Shown: positions 8,336 through 17,007 of the stretch, piece after piece
How the letters are laid out: every line of letters begins with the position of its first letter
How positions within the stretch are numbered: position 1 is the first letter of the stretch
Assembly (NCBI GenBank): GCA_002691835.1
Contig: NZJA01000154.1
Coordinates: forward strand, 1 to 28,833
Reading direction: 5' to 3'
DNA: 28,833 nucleotides
Source of the DNA: Planctomycetota bacterium
Lineage (GTDB): Bacteria; Planctomycetota; UBA8108; UBA1146
Program-made: the position numbers and the translations under genes
Notes under the pieces: generated by a model
What the model was told of the DNA's origin: nothing
Database searches by the model: none
The model's input: only the letters and a program-made list of their open reading frames with translations

Positions 8336-9430
8336 CTAACGAGGTCTTAATATGGATCGGGTAGCTTGCATGGCAATCCGCCCTGCAAGCTCTGGGCAGT
8401 TACCCGCGCAGATTTTTTCAATCTCTGAAGGTTTGAGTGTTTCTGCACTCAATAGTTGATCTGGAATATCAACTTCAGGCAGCTCATGAGCGATATCGAC
8501 ATTCTTGAGGCCAAGAGTTTTCACAGTGATGCGCTCCAAGGTTTCTGAAATATTTTCTACTTCAACGATCTTGGAGATGGCTCCGATCCCATCTTCAGGT
8601 GCCACTGTATTGATATGGGAAGAGCTTATCAGGGTCTCGTCGAGGACTTGCCGGAGTTCGCGATCACAAGCGGCAAACACCATCGATTGCACAAAGCCCC
8701 CGCATACAACTATCCCATCTCTGCCATAGTGCTGTGAGTCCCAATGGATGGGATGGGTATTTCGGTAAAGAGTTGAGAGGGCGAGGTTCTCTGACCAGCC
8801 CAGGGGTCGAACCATGGGATGAAGAATGAAATCACCAATTTTAAACGGACTGTTTTTTGATTCTGGAACTTTGGAGATGCCACTGAAGTGATCAATCATC
8901 GATGATTCGGCGATGGCAAAGAACTCGTCTCCGTCGACTTGATCTTGAATGATCGATTCGGTTCTTGAAGTAGGTAGAGGGTCGTAATACGAGCGCTTTT
9001 TGAGAGAAAAGACCCTCTCGTTTCGTTGATTGACAAGAATATGCGTAGAGTGAATGACGCTGGCATCTCCGCGGGATGTATTTTTTAGACCGTCAATGCG
9101 TGTGTAACTTCGAAAGGTGTCGCCGAAATGAGCAGGCCTCTCCTGGCGTGCATTTTCGAGGCCCAAATGTAGACGACAACTTTGTGAAAACGGTTCAACT
9201 GAAAAACAGAGTGCCATGTTGAGCAGCATTGCTTGGGGAATCGCAGCAGATTCAAATCCCCAAGCTTGGGCATACTCTTCACTCGTCGTCAGCTTGCTGG
9301 ACGTTGGGAAGACTGATTGCCACTGAATGCGCCAAGAATCATCGACGGTGATCTCGTATGGACTTTCAAGAATTTGGCCATGCTGAACCGTATTTAGATC
9401 AAGACCGTATTTGGGAAGGCTTCCTCGCAT
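8336..9430 (-). CDS. MaoC-type double-hotdog hydratase, mesaconyl-CoA hydratase-like (copy 1)
   Basis: 364 residues. The ATG overlaps the TAA of the upstream lyase gene by one base (TAATG), with GGAGGTGG just before it, so translation is probably coupled. The architecture is the same as the neighbouring paralogue: first hotdog with LESPYEITVDDSWRIQW, SEEYAQAWGF and HFGDTFRSYTRIDGLKNTSR; second hotdog with RPLGWSENLALSTLYRNTHP, IHW (HPIHW at 226-230) and DSQHYGRDGIVVCGG. The central His is kept, but the Asp of the classical D-x-N-P-[IL]-H hydratase-2 motif is not evident, as I recall for Mch-type enzymes. The likely role is reversible hydration of mesaconyl-CoA or a related enoyl-CoA, feeding the adjacent C-C lyase. 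A role in itaconyl-CoA/citramalyl-CoA turnover is an alternative. Confidence 0.75.
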   Translation of the reverse strand: MRGSLPKYGLDLNTVQHGQILESPYEITVDDSWRIQWQSVFPTSSKLTTSEEYAQAWGFESAAIPQAMLLNMALCFSVEPFSQSCRLHLGLENARQERPAHFGDTFRSYTRIDGLKNTSRGDASVIHSTHILVNQRNERVFSLKKRSYYDPLPTSRTESIIQDQVDGDEFFAIAESSMIDHFSGISKVPESKNSPFKIGDFILHPMVRPLGWSENLALSTLYRNTHPIHWDSQHYGRDGIVVCGGFVQSMVFAACDRELRQVLDETLISSSHINTVAPEDGIGAISKIVEVENISETLERITVKTLGLKNVDIAHELPEVDIPDQLLSAETLKPSEIEKICAGNCPELAGRIAMQATRSILRPR

Positions 9431-10320
9431 TAGGCCACCTCCAGATTCTCAAGAGCATATTGTTGCAAAATCCTCTGAGCGATCTTGACCATCGGTGGGC
9501 CAATCATTTCACCATCGAGAATCGCAATGTGTCCCTGTTCACGACAGGCATCCAAAACGCGTTTGGAGTAAGCGATTTCTTCCATAGTGGGGGTGAAGAT
9601 TTTCAAAGCTAACTCAGCCTGTTTGGGATTCAGGGCGAAGCAGCCGTCGAAACCATACTTTTTCATTTTTATATTTTGGTTTTCGAAGCCAACCGTACTT
9701 TTCAGATCCAAGTGAACGGTAGCGACAGCAGAAATCTGACAGGCGCGCGCCGCTTGAAGAACCTTCATTTGGGCATCGCCGTAGCAATCTTCATGAATCT
9801 CAGAGTGCATTTCCACGCAGTAATCCACATGGCCGAAAGCGACAGCACAAATTCGAGGAGAACTGCACAGAATTTCTTCCAGATGGAGAACTGCGCCGGG
9901 TCTTTCGATCAGAGGAATCAGCGAGATTTTCTTTGGTAAATCGAGCCATTTTTCACGGCGCTGAATCATGTCTTCCAGCGATACCATCTCTTCCCTGTTC
10001 TGGATCATAGGGACGATGATGCCGTCCAAATCCTTGTGAAGGCATGAGATGATATCTGCATGCATTTCCGAAGGTTGATCTGGCCCATTGATTCGCAGTA
10101 CCACAGTGCGGTCTCTGAAAATGCCCGTTTCGAAGAGTTTTTGTATTCGTTGTCTTTGCTGAGATTTTTGTTCCGCAGGGATACTGTCTTCGAGGTCCAG
10201 GATCAGGGTGGCGTTAGACGGTAAAGAGCGCAGTTTTTGAGGGGAGGCTGTGGCCTTGGTAAAAATCAGGCAACGGAAGTGGTGTGGCCCCATAATTGGG
10301 ACATTTTGGTTTTTAGTCAC
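9430..10320 (-). CDS. HpcH/HpaI-CitE family acyl-CoA lyase (malyl/methylmalyl/citramalyl-CoA lyase-like)
   Basis: A 296-residue TIM-barrel lyase of the CitE/Mcl family, which cleaves or forms C-C bonds of hydroxyacyl-CoAs using Mg2+. Visible family motifs: LILDLEDSIP (39-48), VVLRINGPD with the CoA/substrate Arg76, LIPLIERPGAVLHLEEI with the metal-binding Glu139, AVAFGHVDYCVEM (FGxxD at 162-166), and YGFDGCFALNPKQAEL near the C-terminus. The start is GTG 10320, supported by AGGAGG six bases upstream. It is the first gene of a unit with two Mch-like hydratases; together they could convert mesaconyl-CoA to beta-methylmalyl-CoA and then to propionyl-CoA plus glyoxylate, or the reverse. Which hydroxyacyl-CoA is used cannot be told from the sequence. 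Confidence 0.85.
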   Translation of the reverse strand: MTKNQNVPIMGPHHFRCLIFTKATASPQKLRSLPSNATLILDLEDSIPAEQKSQQRQRIQKLFETGIFRDRTVVLRINGPDQPSEMHADIISCLHKDLDGIIVPMIQNREEMVSLEDMIQRREKWLDLPKKISLIPLIERPGAVLHLEEILCSSPRICAVAFGHVDYCVEMHSEIHEDCYGDAQMKVLQAARACQISAVATVHLDLKSTVGFENQNIKMKKYGFDGCFALNPKQAELALKIFTPTMEEIAYSKRVLDACREQGHIAILDGEMIGPPMVKIAQRILQQYALENLEVA

Positions 10321-10369
10321 CGCGAACCTCCTGAGTTTAATATCAGGATTCGCAGAGGGGTCGGACCAG

Positions 10370-10383
10370 CAATTTTAAAATTG
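10370..10383. promoter_or_regulatory. 14-bp perfect palindrome upstream of the lyase-hydratase unit
   Basis: CAATTTTAAAATTG is a perfect palindrome about 50 bp upstream of the lyase GTG and just after the stop of the dockerin gene. It is a possible operator. AT-rich palindromes also arise by chance, and no regulator gene is adjacent. Confidence 0.25.
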
Positions 10384-10391
10384 GCGGATAA

Positions 10392-11717
10392 TTAGGGGCA
10401 AGGGGGCGATGAGCAGCCTAAGGCGTCCATTGTTGGATCCAGTCCACAGTTGCTGTAGGGCTCAGCTGGGCTTGCTCCTCCGGAAAACAAAAAGCTCAGC
10501 AGATATATCGAATCGGCAATATTGAAGGCTCCATCATCATTGGTATCGGCAGAATCGGCACAGTTTATGGAGCCGCTGGGTCCAAAAAGAGCATCCAATT
10601 GAGCAATTGCGTCTGCGAGATTGATGGTGCTGTCTGCGTTGACGTCGCCCCGAATGAAGTTGTTTAGAATAGGGATCATCACGAGAACATTGTCTTCACG
10701 TTCGACGCCGTTACTGCCAAATCCCGAAAAATCGACTTCGTTATCGACGCCCAAGGCATTGTCAAATCGTAGCCAGCTGGAGACGCAGGCAGAGGATGAG
10801 GCTGCTGATGGAATCGTCGAATAAGTCGCTTCGACGGCAATGAGCCCACCGTTGAAGGGGACGACTTCGATTCCAGCGGTGTCGACGGTCATGTCGATGG
10901 TCCAACCATTGTCGAGGATCTCGACCAAAACCAGGTCGGGTCCGGCTCCACCATTGGATTCGGCGAATTGGCCAGATGGGATGACGCTGTCGACCTGAAA
11001 AAGATCGCCGTCATGGGAGACCGCCATCGATAGGCCATCCAACTCAAAAGAGGGCACAAGGCCTGCAAGAACCATGGGTTCGATGGAGATGCTGCCGATT
11101 CCACTGTCACCATCGTAGGTGCCGGCCGAGAAAGGCATGCGGTAAATCGCCATGGGGTCTACGACTCCATTAAACATGAAGGTGTCAAATGTGTAGGGGA
11201 GAGTGGCGAAGGATTCCCTCAAGATCATATTCGAATAGGTCGATCCGCCAGGGTCACAAAAGGTCAGATCTGTCCAGTAGGACCCTGTGGGGACCCAAAC
11301 GTAATCGACTGAGTAGAGGTGCAGGTCTTCATCCGCAGGGAGCGTCAACGCCAGGGTTGAATCGAGAATCGTCTCAACCGTAAAACCGTTGGAAAATGGG
11401 GTGATGGCCTCAAACTCCGGTGGCGCAGGCAAGTTGGTGACAGCGCTGCCGTAGTAAAGGTCATTCCACTCTACTTCAGTTTCTTCATGACAGATCGTGA
11501 TGATCCAACCATTTACAGGGCCACCGTGTTGGGTGTCGAGCAACACATCAATAGTGGGCAGCGGTGGAAATGGATGTTCCATCTTCAGCAGATAAACGTC
11601 ACTGGCTGAAGCGTGCTGTGGTAATCCACAAAAAATCAGAATCATTACTGAGGTCATGAATAATTGAAGGCAGTTTTGATGATTCATTCGTTGAGTCCCT
11701 GAGAGTTTTTTGAACAT
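10392..11717 (-). CDS. Secreted protein with cohesin-like module and C-terminal dockerin-type EF-hand pair
   Basis: 441 residues from ATG 11717; an in-frame ATG at 11687 (MNHQN) is an alternative start. A signal peptide ends near QHASAS. The middle (about 210-340) has an adhesin/cohesin-like beta pattern (LDGLSMAVSHDGDLFQVDSV, then FNGGLIAVEATY). The C-terminus carries two calcium-binding dockerin-like loops, GDVNADSTINLADAIAQLDA and DTNDDGAFNIADSIYLLSFL, followed by the planctomycete-style tail CGLDPTMDALGC...PPCP. It is probably exported and attached to or displayed at the cell surface. No catalytic domain was recognised. A good sigma70-like promoter lies 50 bp upstream. Confidence 0.8.
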   Translation of the reverse strand: MFKKLSGTQRMNHQNCLQLFMTSVMILIFCGLPQHASASDVYLLKMEHPFPPLPTIDVLLDTQHGGPVNGWIITICHEETEVEWNDLYYGSAVTNLPAPPEFEAITPFSNGFTVETILDSTLALTLPADEDLHLYSVDYVWVPTGSYWTDLTFCDPGGSTYSNMILRESFATLPYTFDTFMFNGVVDPMAIYRMPFSAGTYDGDSGIGSISIEPMVLAGLVPSFELDGLSMAVSHDGDLFQVDSVIPSGQFAESNGGAGPDLVLVEILDNGWTIDMTVDTAGIEVVPFNGGLIAVEATYSTIPSAASSSACVSSWLRFDNALGVDNEVDFSGFGSNGVEREDNVLVMIPILNNFIRGDVNADSTINLADAIAQLDALFGPSGSINCADSADTNDDGAFNIADSIYLLSFLFSGGASPAEPYSNCGLDPTMDALGCSSPPCP

Positions 11718-11767
11718 GTAGCTACCAGAATATCTATCTTTGAGCGGATCCTCAGTTAGATACCTGA

Positions 11768-11795
11768 ATTATAGTTTTTCTATCAGACATTGCAA
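11768..11795 (-). promoter_or_regulatory. Sigma70-like promoter for the dockerin protein gene
   Basis: On the minus strand, TTGCAA (11795-11790) and a perfect TATAAT (11773-11768) are separated by 16 bases. Transcription would begin about 40-45 bases before ATG 11717. The site lies between the DUF3592 stop and the dockerin gene, suggesting an independent transcript. Confidence 0.45.
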
Positions 11796-11807
11796 TGGTG
11801 CCCTGAT

Positions 11808-12374
11808 TTACTCAGTTGGGTTGCCTTGTTCTGTTTCATCGAGGTGCTTGCCCCGAAATGCCTTCCGTAACGGAAAAATCAAAATGATGACGAACGCGAT
11901 TCCCCCAAAAAAGAAAATGTTCATGACCAATTTCGTACTGTCCTGCAAGCCTTGAATCAGAACAGAATCCGCTGGGTCATCGGGGAAGTAAAATACCGGG
12001 ATTTCTGCGTCGACAGGAAAACCTTCGACCAGCGTTTTCGCATCACTTTCTTTTTTAAAGCTGCTCATAAACTGAACCATGTTGTTTTCGTAGTTTTCAC
12101 CGCTGACCGAGTATTGATAAGTAATGTTGGGTTTGTAGGTGGTAGTAGTGGTTCGCTGTCGCCCGGTTCCACTGGTAGAGACGACCCTTTTGTATTCAGA
12201 GGTCAATACTATCCCATATGTATTCGGCCATTCTGTCGAAGCCTGGTAGTGACGAGACTCGGCGAAGAAAAATAGAACAAACCCGAGCCACGCTGAAAAA
12301 ATCAAACCAAAGATCAGAATCAGGCAACCTTTGCCTGCGAAGGTCATTTTGGGAGGATCGGTGGAATCGTTCAT
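11808..12374 (-). CDS. DUF3592 membrane protein (second of pair)
   Basis: 188 residues from ATG 12374. This start overlaps the TGA of the preceding gene in an ATGA arrangement, which supports it over the in-frame upstream start. A transmembrane helix is near residues 15-38 (GCLILIFGLIFSAWLGFVLF) and a second near 145-165 (VMNIFFFGGIAFVIILIFPL). Between them is an extracytoplasmic DUF3592 domain: EWPNTYGIVLTSEYKRV, YKPNITYQYSVSGENYENN, and AEIPVFYFPDDPADSVLIQG. A Thr run (RQRTTTTTYK) sits in the variable loop. The function of DUF3592 is unknown. The gene is translationally coupled to a paralogue. Confidence 0.8.
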   Translation of the reverse strand: MNDSTDPPKMTFAGKGCLILIFGLIFSAWLGFVLFFFAESRHYQASTEWPNTYGIVLTSEYKRVVSTSGTGRQRTTTTTYKPNITYQYSVSGENYENNMVQFMSSFKKESDAKTLVEGFPVDAEIPVFYFPDDPADSVLIQGLQDSTKLVMNIFFFGGIAFVIILIFPLRKAFRGKHLDETEQGNPTE

Positions 12375-12868
12375 GATGAGCTCAGTTTTTTCCACCAACC
12401 AAAGGCACATATCCCTGCAAGGATGACTGCCCCTGCGGCACCGAAGATCAAGAAGATATATGTGTGGCCGGGGGCCTTCGGTTCAAGGATTGAGGTGCTG
12501 GGGTCCGATTTGGAATAGAAGATCGTCAGTTGAGGGAGCTGTGTATATTTTTTCAGTGCCTCTTCAGCAATCATGAGACTGCTGTGGTTATCGTCCATGA
12601 TGCTGATCTTGTCGTTTGTGTAGCTCACGCCTGCAACCTCGTATTGATATTGCAGTGAAACTCGGTAATCCGAAGAGCGCCCTCTTCTCTTTTTGACCTC
12701 AGAGATCTCAGATGTCGAGATTTTCCCCGGAACAGTTGGCCAAGATTCCGCTCCCTCATAAGTCTTTAAGTCCATCAGGAGGATACTGAACAAGGTGCAC
12801 CAGACTGCTAGTGTTGCAGTGCTAACGAGGGGATGCTTGTTCCTGAATAGTGATATCCGTAAAGCCAT
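12371..12868 (-). CDS. DUF3592 membrane protein (first of pair)
   Basis: 165 residues. AGGAGG lies five bases before ATG 12868. An N-terminal helix (about 14-32) and a C-terminal helix (about 134-156, TYIFLIFGAAGAVILAGICA) flank a DUF3592 domain: ESWPTVPGKISTSEISEV, VSLQYQYEVAGVSYTND, and PQLTIFYSKSDPSTSILEP. It is paralogous to the next gene and overlaps it by four bases (ATGA). The protein sits in the inner membrane with the domain probably outside; function unknown. Its 5' end is 28 bp from the stop of the upstream dockerin gene, so the three may be co-transcribed. Confidence 0.8.
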   Translation of the reverse strand: MALRISLFRNKHPLVSTATLAVWCTLFSILLMDLKTYEGAESWPTVPGKISTSEISEVKKRRGRSSDYRVSLQYQYEVAGVSYTNDKISIMDDNHSSLMIAEEALKKYTQLPQLTIFYSKSDPSTSILEPKAPGHTYIFLIFGAAGAVILAGICAFGWWKKLSSS

Positions 12869-12896
12869 AAGGCCTCCTGCTAATGGGAGCGATTAC

Positions 12897-13547
12897 TTAG
12901 GGACAGATGGGATTTTGGCAGTCGGGAACAGGGCCGCCGGGGGCGGCAGGTCCGCAATCCGGAAACGGGGCCGGGGGACCAGGCGCGGCCTGAAACAGCA
13001 CATTGAGCATTTGGATCGAATCGCCAATGTCGTCGTTCCCACTGAGATCCATGTCACAGGCATCGCGGCAGGGTGGTGGCGGGCCAGAGGCGAAGAGGCT
13101 GGTCAGATGATAAATCACATCGGCCACGTTGAAGGACATGTCGTTGTTGCAATCACCGCGAATGAACTCGGGACCACTGGCAGGATTACAGCCAATGGGA
13201 TCAAACGTACCACCGCTGATACAAAGAGTCGGGAAGCAGATGCCGACACAATCCCAGGCGGTGCCGCTGAGAAGGCCATAGCTGCCAGCAGGGGGCATCG
13301 GCAATGTGCCCAGATCGGCGGCGATATCTCCGATTGCCGGATCGTCGGGGTAAAAGACGAGACACATCCCCAATGGATCCATTTCAAAGGTGCCACAGAC
13401 CGTCACTGGGGTTTGGGCCATGGCCGGTTTTGCCATGACAAGAATCAGCAGCGCCAGGGCAATTGAGGGTATCGGGGCGATTGCGGGCAAAGTGAATGGA
13501 AGGCGGGCTGCCCCATCTCGAATCATGGGCAAGAGTTCCTTTTTCAT
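12897..13547 (-). CDS. Small secreted protein with dockerin-type EF-hand pair
   Basis: 216 residues from ATG 13547 (MKKELLPMIRD), chosen because AAGGAG lies six bases upstream; a longer frame to 13604 lacks such a site. A long-n-region signal peptide ends at KPAMAQ. The short mature part before the dockerin is Cys-rich (VCGTFEMDPLGMCLVFYPDD, GTAWDCVGICFPTLC) and not recognised. Dockerin-like loops: GDCNNDMSFNVADVIYHLTS and DMDLSGNDDIGDSIQMLNVL, then a Pro/Gly/Cys tail ending QNPICP. It diverges from pntA. Function unknown; exported. Confidence 0.8.
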   Translation of the reverse strand: MKKELLPMIRDGAARLPFTLPAIAPIPSIALALLILVMAKPAMAQTPVTVCGTFEMDPLGMCLVFYPDDPAIGDIAADLGTLPMPPAGSYGLLSGTAWDCVGICFPTLCISGGTFDPIGCNPASGPEFIRGDCNNDMSFNVADVIYHLTSLFASGPPPPCRDACDMDLSGNDDIGDSIQMLNVLFQAAPGPPAPFPDCGPAAPGGPVPDCQNPICP

Positions 13548-13731
13548 GCCAGCTCCTTCCAGTGTCCTGAATTCCGCAGAATTCAAAGGATCCACACGTT
13601 TCATTTTACTTGTTGTCGGGGTGAAGAGAACCGGCGAGTCGAAGAGGAATGCTCCGGAATTGCTACAAAGTAGCCTCTGAAACTCGCATCATGGGATCAA
13701 TAAGCAAAAAACTCCCCTGAAAGGATCGGTC

Positions 13732-15282
13732 ATGAAGATCGGTGTTGTGAAGGAAGCCTGGCCCGGTGAGTGCCGTGTGGCTGCTTCCCCCAAAAATGTC
13801 CAGCGGCTTATCAAGCAGGGCTTCGAAGTTCAGGTGGAGGCCGGCGCAGGTCATGCTGCCACCTATACTGACCAAGCATATGAAGCTGCAGGAGCGACGA
13901 TTTGTGACACCCAAACCGCGTGGGGTCAGTCGGATGTGGTGATCAAGGTGCGCGAGCCAATGGAGCGTGGCGACATGGACGCGCATGAAGCGGACCTTCT
14001 TTCTGAAGGTGGAACTCTGATCAGCTTTATCTGGCCTGGACAGAATCAGGATCTGGTAGAGCGTCTGGCTGCCCGCAAGGCGACGGTGCTTGCCATGGAT
14101 TGCATTCCCAGAATCAGCCGAGCTCAGAAGATGGATGCACTGTCTTCGATGGCCAACATTGCCGGTTATCGGGCGGTCCTCGAAGCGGCTCATGAATTTG
14201 GCAGTTTCTTTACCGGTCAAATGACTGCCGCTGGCAAGGTGCCCCCTGCCAAAGTCATGATCGTAGGTGCAGGGGTTGCTGGTCTGGCTTCCATTGGTGC
14301 CGCTCGCGGACTTGGAGCCATCGTTCGTGCCTTCGACACGCGACCTGCCGTTGAAGAGCAGGTTCAATCGATGGGGGCCGAATTCTTGACGGTAGAAATT
14401 GAAGAAGATGGAACCGGTTCTGGCGGCTACGCAAAAGAAATGAGCCAGGCCTTTATCGATGCAGAACATGCTCTCTTCGAGGAACAGGCGAAAGAGATCG
14501 ACATCATCGTGACCACTGCGCTGATTCCTGGAAAGCCGGCGCCACTCCTGATCACTGAGCAGGCCGTCAAAAACATGAAACAAGGTTCTGTGATCGTCGA
14601 TCTGGCTGCCGAGCGGGGTGGAAACACTGCCGGAGCGGTGGCAGATGAGGTCGTAGAGAGCCATGGAGTCAAAATCGTCGGCTACACCGACCTGCCCAGC
14701 CGTATGGCGAATGTTTCGAGTGACCTGTACGGAAATAATATCTGCCACCTCCTGGATGATATGGGTAAGGCGGAAAAGTACCGGGTCGATGAAGAAGACG
14801 AAGTGGTTCGCGGAGCACTGGTACTTCTTCAGGGAGAAATGAAGTGGCCCGCTCCAGTTAAAAAACTTGCTGAAGAATTGAAAACACCGGAACCCGAAAA
14901 AATTGAAGTTGCGCCTGTTGCAGGAGAGCCCGCCAAAAAGAAGGACAGTGGGCCATGGGCCCTTCTGTTGATCGGCTTGGCATTGATCGCTGTTGGTTGG
15001 ACCGGAGGAGAAGGCTTCCTTCAACAGGTGACGGTGTTCGTTCTTTCCTGTTTTGTCGGCTATCAGGTGATCTGGAATGTCAGCGCTTCGTTACACACAC
15101 CCTTGATGAGTGTGACCAACGCGATCAGCGGAATCATCATCGTTGGCGGCATGCTGCAGTTGGGAGGTCCGCTGGAAGAGCCGGCCACCCTGCTGGGAGT
15201 GGTCGCTGTCCTTTTTGCCACCATCAACATCGCTGGCGGCTTCCTCGTCACCCAGCGCATGCTGAAAATGTTCCAGGGTTAG
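13732..15282 (+). CDS. pntA: NAD(P) transhydrogenase subunit alpha
   Basis: 516 residues, the size of the E. coli-type fused alpha subunit. With PntB it transfers hydride between NADH and NADP+ while moving protons across the inner membrane. Domain I (1-380) has the alanine dehydrogenase/transhydrogenase fold: start [23 protein letters not shown] motif [38 protein letters not shown], and [11 protein letters not shown]. After a charged linker ([10 protein letters not shown]) come about four membrane helices from residue 405 to the end ([15 protein letters not shown]...). An A/G-rich AAAGGA lies before ATG 13732. pntB follows after nine bases. The long minus-strand frame opposite this gene is a shadow. 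Confidence 0.97.
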   Translation: MKIGVVKEAWPGECRVAASPKNVQRLIKQGFEVQVEAGAGHAATYTDQAYEAAGATICDTQTAWGQSDVVIKVREPMERGDMDAHEADLLSEGGTLISFIWPGQNQDLVERLAARKATVLAMDCIPRISRAQKMDALSSMANIAGYRAVLEAAHEFGSFFTGQMTAAGKVPPAKVMIVGAGVAGLASIGAARGLGAIVRAFDTRPAVEEQVQSMGAEFLTVEIEEDGTGSGGYAKEMSQAFIDAEHALFEEQAKEIDIIVTTALIPGKPAPLLITEQAVKNMKQGSVIVDLAAERGGNTAGAVADEVVESHGVKIVGYTDLPSRMANVSSDLYGNNICHLLDDMGKAEKYRVDEEDEVVRGALVLLQGEMKWPAPVKKLAEELKTPEPEKIEVAPVAGEPAKKKDSGPWALLLIGLALIAVGWTGGEGFLQQVTVFVLSCFVGYQVIWNVSASLHTPLMSVTNAISGIIIVGGMLQLGGPLEEPATLLGVVAVLFATINIAGGFLVTQRMLKMFQG

Positions 15283-15291
15283 GGGGCCAAG

Positions 15292-16734
15292 ATGATACCT
15301 TCAGGAGCGATACTCGCCTCTTACCTCGTCGCCGGAGTACTCTTCATTCTCAGTCTGGGAGGACTTTCCACCCAAAAGACTGCCAGGCGTGGAAACCTCT
15401 ACGGCATCATCGGCATGTTGTTGGCCATCGGTGCGACCACCTTGTGGATCACCGGTTACGCCGAGGGTCTCAGGCCCGAAGGCTTGCTTCAGGATTCCGG
15501 AACCCAAACCGCTTTCGCCGCAGCGATCGGAGTGGGTGCCCTCATCGGCGGCATCATGGCTGCTCGGGTGGGCATGACTTCCATGCCGGAGCTGGTGGCG
15601 ATTCTGCACAGTTTTGTCGGACTCGCTGCAGTGCTCGTGGGCCTTTCAATGTACAGCAGCCCGAGCATTGAGGTCGCGGATGGAGGACACTTCGTCCTCA
15701 ACATTGAGATCTATCTGGATGTCTTTATCGGGGCCATCACCTTTACCGGTTCTGTACTCGCATTCCTCAAGCTGAGGGGCAGTGTCTCCGGCAAGCCGCT
15801 GACCTTGCCGGGACGCCATCTGATCAATCTGCTGATGGTGGCCGCCTGTGTGTGGCTCGCCATCGACTTTGTTCCGGCAGATCTGAACTCCAACTGGCAG
15901 CCCCTGCTGTGGATGACCCTGATTGCCTGTGTGATCGGTTTTCACATGGTGGCGGCCATCGGAGGAGCGGACATGCCGGTGGTGGTGTCGATGCTCAACA
16001 GTTATTCCGGTTGGGCCGCCGCCGCCGCAGGATTCATGCTCAAGAATGACTTGCTGATCGTTACCGGTGCACTCGTTGGATCTTCGGGAGCAATCCTCAG
16101 TTACATCATGTGTCGTGCGATGAACCGATCCTTTATCAGTGTCATCCTTGGAGGATTCGGCACGGATGGTGGAGGAGCAGCATCCGTTAAGTCTGAAGAT
16201 CAGGGCGAGGTCCAGACGTTTGAGGTCAATGAGGCGGTAGAAGCAATGCGGGAAGCCTCCAGCATTGTGATTGTTCCCGGCTATGGCATGGCTGTCGCTC
16301 AGGCTCAGCACTCTCTCAGTCAGGTTGTCGACTTCCTTAAGGACAAAGGCAAAGAAGTTCGCTTTGCAATCCACCCTGTAGCCGGCCGACTCCCAGGTCA
16401 CATGAATGTGTTGTTGGCAGAAGCAAACGTCGACTACAACATCGTTCTGGAAATGGAAGACATCAACGATGATCTTCCTGCGACAGACCTCGTTTTGGTG
16501 ATCGGTGCGAATGACATCGTCAATCCAGATGCTCTGGAAGACCCGGCCAGTCCGATTGCAGGCATGCCAGTGCTTGAAGTATGGAAATCGGAAACCGTCA
16601 TCGTCATGAAGAGAAGTATGGGTACCGGATATGCCGGAGTTCAAAACCCACTCTTTTTCAAAGAGAACACTCGTATGTTGTTTGGTGATGCAAAAGCTGT
16701 CGTCGATCAACTGTTGACGGGTTTACGGCAGTAG
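15292..16734 (+). CDS. pntB: NAD(P) transhydrogenase subunit beta
   Basis: 480 residues, near the usual 460-470. The N-terminal part (to about 285) is membrane domain II with eight or nine hydrophobic helices and Gly/Ala-rich segments such as [20 protein letters not shown] and [18 protein letters not shown]. The C-terminal domain III binds NADP(H): [72 protein letters not shown]. The start ATG 15292 follows a GGGGG-rich site overlapping the end of pntA. It forms a two-gene operon with pntA and is followed by a strong terminator. Confidence 0.97.
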   Translation: MIPSGAILASYLVAGVLFILSLGGLSTQKTARRGNLYGIIGMLLAIGATTLWITGYAEGLRPEGLLQDSGTQTAFAAAIGVGALIGGIMAARVGMTSMPELVAILHSFVGLAAVLVGLSMYSSPSIEVADGGHFVLNIEIYLDVFIGAITFTGSVLAFLKLRGSVSGKPLTLPGRHLINLLMVAACVWLAIDFVPADLNSNWQPLLWMTLIACVIGFHMVAAIGGADMPVVVSMLNSYSGWAAAAAGFMLKNDLLIVTGALVGSSGAILSYIMCRAMNRSFISVILGGFGTDGGGAASVKSEDQGEVQTFEVNEAVEAMREASSIVIVPGYGMAVAQAQHSLSQVVDFLKDKGKEVRFAIHPVAGRLPGHMNVLLAEANVDYNIVLEMEDINDDLPATDLVLVIGANDIVNPDALEDPASPIAGMPVLEVWKSETVIVMKRSMGTGYAGVQNPLFFKENTRMLFGDAKAVVDQLLTGLRQ

Positions 16735-16756
16735 TTTTTTAAGCCAGTCGTTCTGA

Positions 16757-16814
16757 AAAAGCCGGAGAAGTGTCGTGTGGGGCGGAGCACTCACACGAGA
16801 TTTCTCCGGCTTTT
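16757..16814 (+). terminator. Rho-independent terminator after pntAB
   Basis: AAAAGCCGGAGAA (16757-16769) pairs perfectly with TTCTCCGGCTTTT (16802-16814). The loop contains a nested stem, TCGTGTG (16773-16779) with CACACGA (16792-16798). It begins 22 bases after the pntB stop. Confidence 0.85.
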
Positions 16815-16881
16815 ATGTTTAAGGCACCTCCTATTTGTCACCAAAGCGCTCACAAGTTGACTTTTATGTCACATCCCCTGC

Positions 16882-16898
16882 CAAAACGGTGCGTTTTG
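16882..16898. promoter_or_regulatory. Short inverted repeat upstream of the hybrid kinase gene
   Basis: CAAAACG-GTG-CGTTTTG, a seven-base perfect inverted repeat, lies about 110 bp before the kinase start. It could be an operator or a small hairpin. The rest of 16815-17007 shows no convincing gene. Confidence 0.25.
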
Positions 16899-17007
16899 CC
16901 GTGAACACCCAAACTAGTGGAAACCATGTCCTGTCTTCGAGCGTTTTCGGATATGGAAAAAGGGCACAAATATCTTCTAACTGAGTTTTGGGAGAGCCCA
17001 ACTGCTG

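Noticed and set aside
13663..15024. 453-codon open frame on the minus strand opposite pntA
   Set aside because: pntA is certain from its motifs and full length; the antisense translation is rich in His, Cys and Arg with no domain or signal, typical of a shadow frame.
15646..16710. 354-codon open frame on the minus strand opposite pntB
   Set aside because: Composition is shadow-like (His/Asn/Asp-rich), with no recognisable domain; pntB occupies the other strand.
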